A stretch of 62,611 bases of DNA from Planctomycetota bacterium (GTDB lineage: Bacteria > Planctomycetota > MHYJ01 > JACPRB01), in NCBI GenBank assembly GCA_016209705.1, contig JACQVR010000090.1:1-62611 (forward strand), in the 5' to 3' direction. Under the pieces are notes generated by a model that was given only the letters and a program-made list of their open reading frames with translations, ran no database searches and was not told where the DNA came from. The position numbers were made by a program, and so were the translations under genes. Of the stretch, positions 26,063 through 33,277 are shown in pieces (the first letter of the stretch is position 1; each line of letters starts with the position of its first letter).

Positions 26063-26493
26063 TGTACGATCCTCAAGGGGATATGCCGATGCGTGGAGAT
26101 CGGGAGAGGGGACAGGCCCGGAAGGAGGCGTCTCCCGATCCCCGATATCTGCGGGGCCTCGATCATTTCAACCGCGGAGAGTATTTCGAGGCGCACGAAG
26201 TGTGGGAAGATCTATGGATCGAGGTGAACGACGACCGCAAGGGATTTCTTCACGGGCTTATCCAGGCCGCTGTGGCGCTGCATCACGCCGGGAAACACAA
26301 CGTGAACGGCGCCCGCTCGCTCTACCGGCGGATGTGGAACAACCTCGAGAACTTCCGGCCGCGGTTCATGGGGATCGATGTGGATCGATTCCTGGAGCGG
26401 ATGGAAGCCTGCTGCGCGCCGGTATTCCGGGAGCCTCCGGGAACGGTCGATCCGGCGCTCCTGCCGCGGCTGTCGCTGGACGGGCGGGAGTAA
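26062..26493 (+). CDS. DUF309 family protein
   Basis: 143 residues. The core FNRGEYFEAHEVWEDLW, followed by FLHGLIQAAVALHHAGKHN and NLENFRP, is the DUF309 helical signature with its conserved EAHExxE acidic/His positions that may bind a metal. The function of the family is not established. It starts inside the ferredoxin stop codon and is probably made in coupling with it. The C-terminus ends shortly before a family E repeat. Confidence 0.88.
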   Translation: MYDPQGDMPMRGDRERGQARKEASPDPRYLRGLDHFNRGEYFEAHEVWEDLWIEVNDDRKGFLHGLIQAAVALHHAGKHNVNGARSLYRRMWNNLENFRPRFMGIDVDRFLERMEACCAPVFREPPGTVDPALLPRLSLDGRE

Positions 26494-26496
26494 AGG

Positions 26497-26609
26497 GCGT
26501 GCCGAGATATACAAGGGGATACCAAGATATAGGGGGACATTCGAGATAGGGCCTCCCCATGTGGAGTAGGTCACATCTCCATATCGCCAATATCTCGACA
26601 ATCTCCTAC
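26497..26609. repeat. Family E palindromic repeat, copy 2
   Basis: GTGCCGAGATATACAAGGGG opposes CATCTCCATATCGCCAATAT plus CTCGACAATCTCC. Its end supplies the TAG stop of the CDGSH gene on the other strand (26606-26608). Confidence 0.82.
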
Positions 26610-26833
26610 GGCTTAGGCGCCGGAGGCGGGAGCTTCGTGGCCGCGCACTCCGACGTGAAGCCGACTCTCGCGTGCGAGCCGTCGCAGAAGGGCTTGTTCG
26701 CCGAATGCCCGCAGCGGCAGAGGGATACGGCCTTCCGGCCCGATAGATCCCACGCCTGGCCGGACACGTCCAAAATTCGAAACTCGCCTTCGATCCGATA
26801 CGGCCCGTGGTTGGTGACCTTGATGTCGCCCAT
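26606..26833 (-). CDS. CDGSH iron-sulfur domain protein
   Basis: 75 residues from ATG 26833 (MGDIKVTNHGPYRIEGEF). The 2Fe-2S motif is complete: C39-x-C41 ... C50-D-G-S-H54 in LCRCGHSANKPFCDGSH, matching the three-Cys one-His ligation of mitoNEET-type domains. Likely a small redox or iron-sulfur transfer protein in the cytoplasm. The terminal PPPAPKP and stop lie at the edge of a family E repeat. Divergent from the DUF486 gene. Confidence 0.92.
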   Translation of the reverse strand: MGDIKVTNHGPYRIEGEFRILDVSGQAWDLSGRKAVSLCRCGHSANKPFCDGSHARVGFTSECAATKLPPPAPKP

Positions 26834-26912
26834 GCGGTTCTCCGCTTGAATTCGCTCCGAGATTCGCAGAAAATCCCGCCCCGAACCACATCTTTTCACG
26901 TCGAGGTTATGA

Positions 26913-27239
26913 ATGAACACGATCCTGCTTTTGATCGCCAGCAATGTCTTCATGACGATGGCCTGGTACGGCCACTTGAAGTATGCGCAGCACAACCTCT
27001 GGAAAGTGGTGATGGTGAGCTGGCTGATCGCCTTGCCGGAATACTGCCTTCAAGTGCCCGCCAATCGGTGGGGTCGCGGCGCGTTCACGCTGTACCAGCT
27101 CAAGACGCTTCAAGAGATCATCACGCTGCTGGTCTTCATGCTCTTCGCGCTGCTGTATTTCGGGGAGACCCCGCGCTGGAATCACCTGGCGTCGTTCGCC
27201 CTGATCGTCGCGGCCGTGTACTTCGCCTTCCTACGCTGA
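26913..27239 (+). CDS. DUF486 small membrane protein
   Basis: 108 residues, four membrane helices, with the conserved YGHLK and PEYCLQVPANR stretches of DUF486. This family is distantly related to small multidrug/EamA-type transporters but has no proven substrate. GAGG lies six bases before the ATG. It is divergent from the CDGSH gene and ends convergently toward the HEAT-like protein gene. Confidence 0.9.
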   Translation: MNTILLLIASNVFMTMAWYGHLKYAQHNLWKVVMVSWLIALPEYCLQVPANRWGRGAFTLYQLKTLQEIITLLVFMLFALLYFGETPRWNHLASFALIVAAVYFAFLR

Positions 27240-27252
27240 GGAGGCGCGCGAG

Positions 27253-27624
27253 CTACCGTCCCTCGATGCGGTCGATCGCTTTCCGGGCCGCTTCCCGGAT
27301 CGATTCCGGCAGATCGGAGGCCAGAATGCGATGGAGATCGGGAAGTGAAGCAAGGTCTCGCATCTTTTCCAATCCGCCGATCGCCAGCAGAAGATAGGTG
27401 GAGTCGCGGCTGGAGGCGAGCAGATCGCGGAAGAGCGGCGCGTAGGAAGGGTGGGCGACGTCCATCATGCCGCCCAGGATCGCCAGTCGGTATTCCGCCG
27501 GCGTCTCGGCGGGCGGACCCGGCGGCGTGCCGCGGCCGCCGAAGACGACCGCGCCGAAGAGCGCGGAGACCGCCATCAAAACGGCGACGAATGCGGGAAG
27601 CGCCGCTTTACGCATCGCCCTCAT
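27253..27624 (-). CDS. Membrane-anchored HEAT-like small protein
   Basis: About 123 residues from ATG 27624 (or ATG 27615). One N-terminal membrane/signal segment (AALPAFVAVLMAVSALFGAVVF), a Pro-rich linker, and an extracytoplasmic helical domain with two HEAT-like repeats (LASLPDLHRILASDLPESI and similar). No named family. It diverges from mscS; the 31-base palindrome lies in the gap, ten bases from this start, so it might regulate both genes. Confidence 0.65.
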   Translation of the reverse strand: MRAMRKAALPAFVAVLMAVSALFGAVVFGGRGTPPGPPAETPAEYRLAILGGMMDVAHPSYAPLFRDLLASSRDSTYLLLAIGGLEKMRDLASLPDLHRILASDLPESIREAARKAIDRIEGR

Positions 27625-27633
27625 GATACGTCT

Positions 27634-27664
27634 GTTACAAAATATTCTCAAAACTTATTGTAAC
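27634..27664. promoter_or_regulatory. 31-base palindromic site upstream of mscS (shared with priA)
   Basis: GTTACAA...TTGTAAC ends enclose AATATTCTCAAAACTTA. The site at 12459-12489, upstream of priA and in the same orientation relative to its gene, is nearly the same. It directly precedes the -35 box of a good promoter for mscS, a place where a regulator could act. Confidence 0.55.
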
Positions 27665-27693
27665 TTGACCGCTTTCCGTTCCCTGACTACATT
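27665..27693 (+). promoter_or_regulatory. Predicted promoter of mscS
   Basis: TTGACC (27665-27670), 17-base spacer, TACATT (27688-27693). Transcription would begin near the ATG at 27701, implying a very short or absent leader. Confidence 0.5.
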
Positions 27694-27700
27694 CAGCGCC

Positions 27701-28786
27701 ATGAAACCTTGGGTTCTCCTTGGCGTCAGCTTTCCCGCATGGATCTGGGTTCCGATCTTCTTGGCCGGCTGGGTCGTGTTCGGATTCGCGCTGAAGGCGG
27801 TGTTGTTCAGCCGGCTGCACCGGCTCGCGCAACGAACCGCCTCCAAGCTGGACGACGTGCTGATCCGGGCGCTGGGCTTTCCCCTGGTCATGCTGATCCT
27901 CGTGTCGAGCCCGGTCGCGCTGGTGAATTTGACGCCCACGGGAACTCCGGACTCCCAACGCACCCTGAACCTGGCGCTGGCGGCGACCGCCATCCTGGCC
28001 GCGATCATCTTTACGGATCGATTGATTCGCGGCTTGATCGAGGTGTACGCGGAGCGGGTGGAATTCCTCAGAACCGCCGGCGGGCTGCTGAAGGGTCTGG
28101 AGCGCGGCGTCATCGTGGCCCTCGGCGCGTTGATGCTCATGGAGACGCTGGGCATCGAAATCACTCCGGTCCTGGCGACGCTGGGCATCGGCTCCCTGGC
28201 GGTGGCGCTCGCGCTTCAGCCGACGCTGGAGAACCTCTTCGCCGGCATCCAGATCGTCGTCGATCGCCCCGTCCAGAAGGGGCACTACATCAAGCTGGAT
28301 TCGGGAGAGGAAGGGTACGTGGAACGCATCGGATGGCGCACGACCTGGATCCGGATGCTTCCCAACAACATGGTCATCATCCCCAACAAGCAGCTCGTCT
28401 CCTCCCGGGTGCTCAACTATTACTATCCATCCAAGGATCTGGCGGTGCTGGTCCAGGTGGGCGTCCATTACGACTCCGACCTCAGGAAGGTCGAGCAGGT
28501 GACGGTCGAGGTGGCCGAAGAGGTACAGAAAACCGTGCAGGGCGCGGTGCCCGATTTCAAGCCGTTCATCCGCTATCACACGTTCAACAGCTCGAGCATC
28601 GATTTCACGGTCATCCTGCGGGCGCAGGAGTTCGTGGACAACTTCCTTCTGAAGCACGAATTCATCAAAGCGCTTCAGGCGCGCTACGCGAAGGAAGGCA
28701 TCACCATCCCGTTTCCCATCCGCGCCATCAATCTGGAGCAGGAGGGCGCGGCGCGGGTGTTGTCGCGCGCGAAGGCGAGCCGTTAA
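27701..28786 (+). CDS. MscS family small-conductance mechanosensitive channel
   Basis: 361 residues. About four membrane helices in the first 160 residues lead into the MscS pore helix and beta domain: LGIGSLAVALALQPTLENLFAGIQIVVDRPVQKGHYI, then YVERIGWRTTWIRMLPNN and a C-terminal cytoplasmic cage. It opens on hypo-osmotic shock to release solutes. I start at ATG 27701 since the frame upstream is only repeat-like sequence. A good promoter lies just ahead. No gene partner follows; a family B palindrome is downstream. Confidence 0.92.
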   Translation: MKPWVLLGVSFPAWIWVPIFLAGWVVFGFALKAVLFSRLHRLAQRTASKLDDVLIRALGFPLVMLILVSSPVALVNLTPTGTPDSQRTLNLALAATAILAAIIFTDRLIRGLIEVYAERVEFLRTAGGLLKGLERGVIVALGALMLMETLGIEITPVLATLGIGSLAVALALQPTLENLFAGIQIVVDRPVQKGHYIKLDSGEEGYVERIGWRTTWIRMLPNNMVIIPNKQLVSSRVLNYYYPSKDLAVLVQVGVHYDSDLRKVEQVTVEVAEEVQKTVQGAVPDFKPFIRYHTFNSSSIDFTVILRAQEFVDNFLLKHEFIKALQARYAKEGITIPFPIRAINLEQEGAARVLSRAKASR

Positions 28787-28807
28787 CTCGGAGATTCACG
28801 TCTTTCT

Positions 28808-29012
28808 AACCACCAAGCCACCAAGACACCAAGCGGACCTGAGATTCGTGTGGAAGAAATCCGAAGATCCATTCCGCAAATTCCAGGCGGAACCGAAAAT
28901 CGATGCGATTTGACAGTCGCTTGTTTCCCGAGGGCGCTTGGCCGCGCGAAAGACCGTGAGATATGCCTCCAAGACAGCATCTCAGGGCTTCTTGGTGTCT
29001 TCGGGGTTCATG
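28808..29012. repeat. ACCACCAAGCCACCAAG palindromic repeat (family B)
   Basis: Left arm AACCACCAAGCCACCAAGAC (9-base period) pairs with the right arm CTTCTTGGTGTCTTCGGGGT about 160 bases away. Inner arms CCTGAGAT and ATCTCAGG are nested within. It fills the gap between mscS and the dienelactone hydrolase. Confidence 0.82.
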
Positions 29013-29023
29013 AATAAGTCAGA

Positions 29024-29695
29024 TTAGGTCAGGTGCTTCTTCAAAAAGTCCATCGTCCGCGCCCAGGCGAGCCTCGCGGACTCCTCGTGGTACACCTCCG
29101 GACGCGTTTCATTGCAGAAGGCATGGTCGGCCGGATAGCGATGGAACACATAGGACGCGCCGGATCGCTTGAGCTTGGCTTCGAGCGCCTCCACCATCGG
29201 GATCGGGAAGAACGCGTCCTTCTCAGCGAAATGGCCCATGAGCGGGATGCGGATGCGGCTCGGGTCGTAGGCATCGGGCGGAGGGACGCCGTAAAAGCAA
29301 ACGGCCGCGTCCGCTTCGGCGACCTGCGCCGCCGTCAGGATCGTCAGCGCGCCGCCCATGCAAAAGCCGATCACCGCCGCTTTGCGACCGTTCGATTTGA
29401 GATGTCGCAGGGCGCCGCGGATATCCTGCGTCGCGGCGTCGGCGAAATTCAGGCTGGTCATGAGATGGCTGGCCTCCTCGGCGTCGACCGTGGATTTGCC
29501 TCGATAGAGGTCCGGCACGAGGGCGCGATAACCGGCTTCTGCGAGGCGGTCCGCCACGCCGCGGATCTGGTGGTTCAAACCCCACCATTCCTGGATGACG
29601 ACGACGCCCGGCGCGGCGCCGCCCATGGCGGGATTCGCCCCGTAGCCCGGCACCTCTCCGCCGTCGGGTCTTGCGAAGCTCAGAGTTTCTCCCAT
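29024..29695 (-). CDS. Dienelactone hydrolase family protein
   Basis: 223 residues from ATG 29695, with AGGAGG five bases upstream. Alpha/beta hydrolase of the carboxymethylenebutenolidase type: PGVVVIQEWWGLN, the nucleophile elbow GFCMGG (Cys nucleophile), an Asp region GHFAEKDAFFP and the catalytic His in YPADHAF. It hydrolyses lactones or related esters; physiological substrate unknown. It is followed upstream (in its own leader) by a composite repeat that separates it from folK. Confidence 0.92.
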   Translation of the reverse strand: MGETLSFARPDGGEVPGYGANPAMGGAAPGVVVIQEWWGLNHQIRGVADRLAEAGYRALVPDLYRGKSTVDAEEASHLMTSLNFADAATQDIRGALRHLKSNGRKAAVIGFCMGGALTILTAAQVAEADAAVCFYGVPPPDAYDPSRIRIPLMGHFAEKDAFFPIPMVEALEAKLKRSGASYVFHRYPADHAFCNETRPEVYHEESARLAWARTMDFLKKHLT

Positions 29696-29714
29696 AACGC
29701 CTCCTCTCGTTGTC

Positions 29715-29872
29715 GAAGTCCGAAGTCCAAGGTCCCAAGTCCAACGTTCAACGTCCGGGTCCCCTTCCGGCTCCCCCTGGGGGAGTGTGAGGGGGACCCA
29801 GACTCGGGACGTGGGACTTCGGACTTGGGACTCCGCGCCCCAGAATAACCGGACACCTACTCTGGGGCGCGG
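29715..29872 (-). repeat. 158-base composite multi-hairpin element, copy 2
   Basis: Reverse-oriented copy of 20600-20749 with the same stems: CCGCGCCCCAGA/TCTGGGGCGCGG, AGTCC-type arms and a central CTCCCCCAGGGGGAG. Read on the minus strand, its first bases encode the final residues CRAPE and TAG stop of folK. Confidence 0.85.
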
Positions 29873-30366
29873 CACTGAGGATAGGGATGCCTCGCGTGAG
29901 GGTCAACGTCGGGCCGCCGCCGGAAGCGCTCCTCTTCCCCCTTGAAGCGCGCCCGCAGGACCGCCATCGATGCGCCCTGGAGCGGGTGAATCCAATCCGG
30001 GACGAGGTCCGCCAAGGGCACGGCGACGTGCGCGTGCCGCGCGGGGTCCGCGTGCATCTCGCCGCCGAAGAGGATCAGATCCAGGTCGATGGTCCTTGGC
30101 GCGTTGGAGTTCGCGGTTCGCCGCCGGCCGAGCTGATCCTCCACGGCCCGCAGCACGTCGGCGATCAACCGCTCCCGCGGAAGCTCGGTCTCGATCTCCA
30201 CCACGCCGTTCAGGAACGCCGGAGCGCCGGGCGCTCCCACTGGCGGCGTCTCGTAGATCGGCGAGACGCGCAGCAGACGGACCAGTTCCGCTAGCCGCCG
30301 GATCGCCTCGACCACGTGGCGTTCCGGGTCGATGTTCGAACCGAACGCGACGAACGCTCGCGTCAT
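29857..30366 (-). CDS. folK: 2-amino-4-hydroxy-6-hydroxymethyldihydropteridine pyrophosphokinase
   Basis: 169 residues. Pyrophosphorylates hydroxymethyldihydropterin on the way to folate. Family hallmarks: FVAFGSNIDPERHV (5-18), SPIYETPPVG, FLNGVVEIET, LGRRRTANSNAPRTIDLDLILFGG and HVAVPLADLVPDWIHP. The start ATG overlaps the folB stop (ATGA). The C-terminal HPYPQCRAPE extends past the normal end and comes in part from the composite repeat, which also provides the stop. Third gene of a pteridine operon. Confidence 0.95.
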   Translation of the reverse strand: MTRAFVAFGSNIDPERHVVEAIRRLAELVRLLRVSPIYETPPVGAPGAPAFLNGVVEIETELPRERLIADVLRAVEDQLGRRRTANSNAPRTIDLDLILFGGEMHADPARHAHVAVPLADLVPDWIHPLQGASMAVLRARFKGEEERFRRRPDVDPHARHPYPQCRAPE

Positions 30367-30734
30367 TTTGGATCGTAATCCGAGGCCTCGCGCTCGATCG
30401 CCACGCCCACGGAGCGCGCGAAACGGAGCGCGCCGGGCTTTTCCACGCGAACCTGGACTTTCGGCGCGTGGAACTCCGCCACGCACAACCGCGCTACTTC
30501 CTCGGCGAACCGTTCCACCAGGCGGCCGTCGAACGTTTCCGCAAACCGCAGGATGCGCTTGGAGACGTCGCGGTAGTTCAGGGAGTGATCCAGATCGTCG
30601 GAGGCGGCCGCGCGGCGGATGTCGGTCAGCAGCCGGACGCTCACCAGGATTTCCTGCTTCTCGCGCCGTTCCCAGTCCTCGACGCCGATCAGCGTCCGCA
30701 CCCGCAGGTCGAAGATCTCGATCCAGTCTTTCAT
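30363..30734 (-). CDS. folB: Dihydroneopterin aldolase
   Basis: 123 residues, normal for the family. Cleaves dihydroneopterin to hydroxymethyldihydropterin plus glycolaldehyde. Recognisable: IEIFDLRVRTLIGVEDWERR (5-24), DLDHSLNYRDVSKRI and RLVERFAEEVARLCV, with the catalytic Tyr and the Glu/Lys positions (RVEKPGAL). FolX (dihydromonapterin epimerase) is an alternative. Overlaps the SDR gene upstream and folK downstream by four bases each. Confidence 0.93.
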   Translation of the reverse strand: MKDWIEIFDLRVRTLIGVEDWERREKQEILVSVRLLTDIRRAAASDDLDHSLNYRDVSKRILRFAETFDGRLVERFAEEVARLCVAEFHAPKVQVRVEKPGALRFARSVGVAIEREASDYDPK

Positions 30735-31444
30735 CGAAGATGCGCGCCTCCGTCCACGAAGAGGGTTTCGCCGGTGATGTAGTCGTTTCGAAGCAGCGCG
30801 AGCAGGGCGTCCGTGACTTCGGAAATCTCGGCTATCCGGCCCGCGGGGACGCGCCGCAGGACCCGCTCCAAGTCGCCCTCCGTTCCGCCGGCGGGGGGCA
30901 GGACGGCGCCCAGAGCGAGCGCGTTGACTTGAATCCGCGGCGCCAGCTCGCGCGCGGCGATCTGGGTCAACGTGGTCAAGCCCGCCTTGGAGACCGTGTA
31001 CGCCAGATAGGCGCGGCCCGGATGGGACGCGCGCCAATCGCTGAGGTTGACGATCTTTCCGGGCCGCTCGCCGCGCGCGCGGGCGAATGCGCGCATCAGG
31101 AGGAACGGCGCGCGCAGATTGACGGCCAGATGCGACTCCCAGTTCTCGAGGCTCGTATCGCGCAGCGTTCCTCGAACGAAGATGGCCGCGTTGTTGATCA
31201 GGACGTCGGGGGCGGCTTGGTCCACGAGGCGTTCCGTCGCGGCGGCGTCGGCCAGATCGGCTTGCACCGCGGTGGCGCGCCGTCCCAGCCGGCGGATCTC
31301 TTCGCAGGTCGCGCGCGCTTCCCGTTCCGAATGTCCGTGATGAACGACGACGTCCATTCCGGCGCGCGCCAGCGCGAGCGCGAACTCCCGTCCCAGCCTG
31401 CGCGCTCCTCCGGTCACGAGGGCGACGCGATTCTGAAGGTCCAT
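30731..31444 (-). CDS. Short-chain dehydrogenase, probable pteridine reductase (FolM-like)
   Basis: About 237 residues. The Rossmann motif reads VTGGARRLG, with Arg in place of the third Gly, which is the signature of pteridine reductases/FolM rather than ordinary SDRs. Catalytic Tyr-x3-Lys is in AYTVSKAGL. FolM-type enzymes reduce dihydromonapterin or dihydrofolate with NADPH, which fits the overlapping folB-folK. Start could be ATG 31444 or ATG 31456; neither has a clear ribosome binding site. First gene of the operon; a single family D arm lies upstream. Confidence 0.85.
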   Translation of the reverse strand: MDLQNRVALVTGGARRLGREFALALARAGMDVVVHHGHSEREARATCEEIRRLGRRATAVQADLADAAATERLVDQAAPDVLINNAAIFVRGTLRDTSLENWESHLAVNLRAPFLLMRAFARARGERPGKIVNLSDWRASHPGRAYLAYTVSKAGLTTLTQIAARELAPRIQVNALALGAVLPPAGGTEGDLERVLRRVPAGRIAEISEVTDALLALLRNDYITGETLFVDGGAHLR

Positions 31445-31462
31445 CGGGCCAATCATACTAAA

Positions 31463-31488
31463 GTCGATATAGGATGTCCGATGTCCGT
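31463..31488. repeat. Single GATGTCCGATGTCCG arm (family D variant)
   Basis: GATATAGGATGTCCGATGTC resembles the right arm of the palindrome at 1713-1780. No complementary partner is seen here. Confidence 0.5.
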
Positions 31489-31587
31489 TTCTCGCATCAA
31501 AAATGGGTATCATTATTTTGAATGTTTTTTTGCAAAAAGCCGGGCAAATCGCGGCTCTTCGTTGATTAAGGTGCAGGAGTATGGCCA

Positions 31588-31842
31588 ATGTTTGACGCCG
31601 CCCATGACCCACCCGGCCTGAACGCCGGCCATCCGGAAGGCGGGCGGGTCGCGTCGCTTTTGATGAAGCACCGGACGCATCTGAACGCCTACCTCTTGGC
31701 GGCCGTGCGAAGCACGCACGATGCGGAAGATCTCCTTCAGGAGGTCTCGTTGATCGCCATTCAGAACGCCGCCAAATATCGTCCCGAAACCAATTTCCGC
31801 GCCTGGATCCGCGAGATCGCGCGGATCTGCCTGATGCGTTAG
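31588..31842 (+). pseudogene. ECF sigma factor fragment, region 2 only
   Basis: 84 codons giving SLLMKHRTHLNAYLLAAVRS, THDAEDLLQEVSLIAIQNAA and TNFRAWIREIARICLMR, then a stop. This is sigma region 2 of the class common in Planctomycetes and Verrucomicrobia (DLLQExSL and NFRAW are diagnostic). Region 4 is missing and no matching sequence follows. AGGAG lies nine bases upstream, so it could be translated. It is a close paralogue of the fragment at 60168-60359. Bases 31843-32019 contain nothing recognisable. Confidence 0.8.
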
Positions 31843-32019
31843 CGGCTCCAGCAATGCCTTCCCGGAAGGCGTGAGCGACGTTCTTACGGCGCCATTCCGC
31901 ACGGGCGGCTCGGTCGGTGCCTGGACATCCTCCACCTCGCCTCCCTCCGGACGCCGCGATCACTCATCCGCTATAACTCTTTGTCGCGAAACGGACCGCG
32001 CTTAGGTTGACACACATGA

Positions 32020-32436
32020 GACGTCGATATTGCCTTGATTCGCATCGAGGGACAGTCGAACGGAGGCAGGGTGCGCCTTCAATACAAGCTGGCGCCGGCC
32101 GATACGGCCATCCTTCGCGAGGAAACCGTCGTGGATCCGGTTTCGTGGGCGGAGGAAATCGACGTCCCCGAAACGGCGCGCTACGTGTGGATCCGCCTGA
32201 CGCTCGACGACACCCAGGCCTCGGATCCCTCGCAGCCGACCACCATCACCGACATCGTGGTGGGCGAGCCTCTTTCGGAGCCGCCCCCCGGCGGAGGGCC
32301 CAAGACCGAAGCCGGATCAGATGGAGGCGCCTCCGCCGGTGGCTGCGGGTCCGTGGGACTGGATGCGCTTGTGGCGGAGTTCCTTCTCTCCGCGCTGCGT
32401 CCGTCCAGGAAACGCGGCTCCTCGCCGATTCGTTGA
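32020..32436 (+). pseudogene. 3' end of an exported protein with a Cys-Gly C-terminal tag
   Basis: The frame opens after a TGA at 32017, with only a TTG (32035) as possible start. It encodes a beta-rich domain (RVRLQYKLAPADTAI, ARYVWIRLTLDDTQ), a Pro/Gly linker and an end of Gly/Ala-rich GGASAGGCGSVGLDALV, a hydrophobic stretch and a basic RKRGSS tail. This layout resembles C-terminal sorting signals (Gly-Cys, hydrophobic, Arg-rich). I infer a decayed surface protein whose first part is gone. Bases 32437-32545 hold only AT-rich leader DNA. Confidence 0.5.
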
Positions 32437-32489
32437 TTTGCCTCGCGCTTCCCTCACCCCTTCCAACTCATTCCCGTTTTTCAAAGATC

Positions 32490-32519
32490 TTGATAAGCTA
32501 AACTACTTATGTTTTACTA
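32490..32519 (+). promoter_or_regulatory. Possible promoter of the Phd/PIN module
   Basis: TTGATA (32490-32495), 18 bases, TTACTA (32514-32519). It lies in an AT-rich patch unlike the surrounding DNA, 27 bases ahead of the antitoxin ATG. Confidence 0.4.
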
Positions 32520-32545
32520 GATAATGAAATAGAAAGAAGATTTAC

Positions 32546-32803
32546 ATGACGTCCATTCCCAGGAGCGTATCGGAAAAGATCCTGAAGCGCTGCGAGCGGG
32601 GCGACGTCGCCGTCGTCGTGCCTAAAAAACGGCGACCGTCGCGCGTTTTCGGACTAGACGAATACCTGAAGATCAAGAGACTTGCTTCGAATGTAAAGCC
32701 CTGGACGTATCGGAAAAAGCTTTCGAGGACGTTCACCGATCCGCTCCAGGCGGTCGATGGCCGAGTCCTGTCATCCCTGCGGCGTCAGGACCTCTACGAA
32801 TAG
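32546..32803 (+). CDS. Phd/YefM-like antitoxin
   Basis: 85 residues. The segment SEKILKRCERGDVAVVVPKK, then RPSRVFGLDEYLKIKRL, follows the Phd/YefM pattern of a DNA-binding N-terminal fold with a short 'RG-x-P-x-x-V-x-LEEY' motif. The C-terminal part (TDPLQAVDGRVLSSLRRQDLYE) would wrap the toxin. The gene is 12 bases from a PIN-domain toxin, the standard order. AAGAAGA lies upstream of the ATG. The AT-rich leader suggests recent acquisition. Confidence 0.75.
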   Translation: MTSIPRSVSEKILKRCERGDVAVVVPKKRRPSRVFGLDEYLKIKRLASNVKPWTYRKKLSRTFTDPLQAVDGRVLSSLRRQDLYE

Positions 32804-32815
32804 CCCCGGGCTTCA

Positions 32816-33268
32816 ATGGCGCGCGCCCTCCTGGATACGAACGTTCTCGTGCACGCGACGTACCGCGCTTCGCCGCTTCATGGGGCGGCGGCTTCATTGG
32901 TGGGTCGAGGGCTGCGGGAACGCCATCTATTCTGCATCGCTCCCCAAAACATCGTTGAATTCTCCGCCGTCGTGACGCGAGCCCGCTTCGTGGATCCCCC
33001 ATTGTCGTCGGCGGACGCGGCCGGCCGGGCCCGCCTCCTTTACCGGTCGAGGAAGCTTTCCAAGATATACCCCCAGCGTGGAACCGTGATGCGTGCGCTT
33101 CGAGAAGGAGCCGCTCTGGGAATCACCGGCGCCGCTTGGTATGACCTGTTCTTGGCGGTCACCATGAAAGACGCCGGCGTTTCGCTCATCGTGACGGAGA
33201 ACCTCGATGATTTTCGGCGCTTCCCCTTTATCTCGACACGGCGCATTCAAGATGAAGCAATAGTCTGA
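32816..33268 (+). CDS. vapC: PIN-domain toxin (VapC-like ribonuclease)
   Basis: 150 residues. PIN acidic triad is visible: D7 in ARALLDTNVLVH, the Glu in NIVEFSAVV and the Asp in AWYDLFLAVTMKDAG, ending ...LIVTENLDDFRRFP. VapC toxins cleave tRNA or rRNA when the antitoxin is degraded. Partner is the Phd-like gene 12 bases upstream. A decarboxylase gene follows after nine bases and could be read through from the same promoter. Confidence 0.9.
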   Translation: MARALLDTNVLVHATYRASPLHGAAASLVGRGLRERHLFCIAPQNIVEFSAVVTRARFVDPPLSSADAAGRARLLYRSRKLSKIYPQRGTVMRALREGAALGITGAAWYDLFLAVTMKDAGVSLIVTENLDDFRRFPFISTRRIQDEAIV

Positions 33269-33277
33269 GGCCAGACC

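Noticed and set aside
32008..32036. TTGACA-like promoter for the exported fragment
   Set aside because: Only 15 bases separate it from a poor TATTGC and the downstream frame lacks a start.
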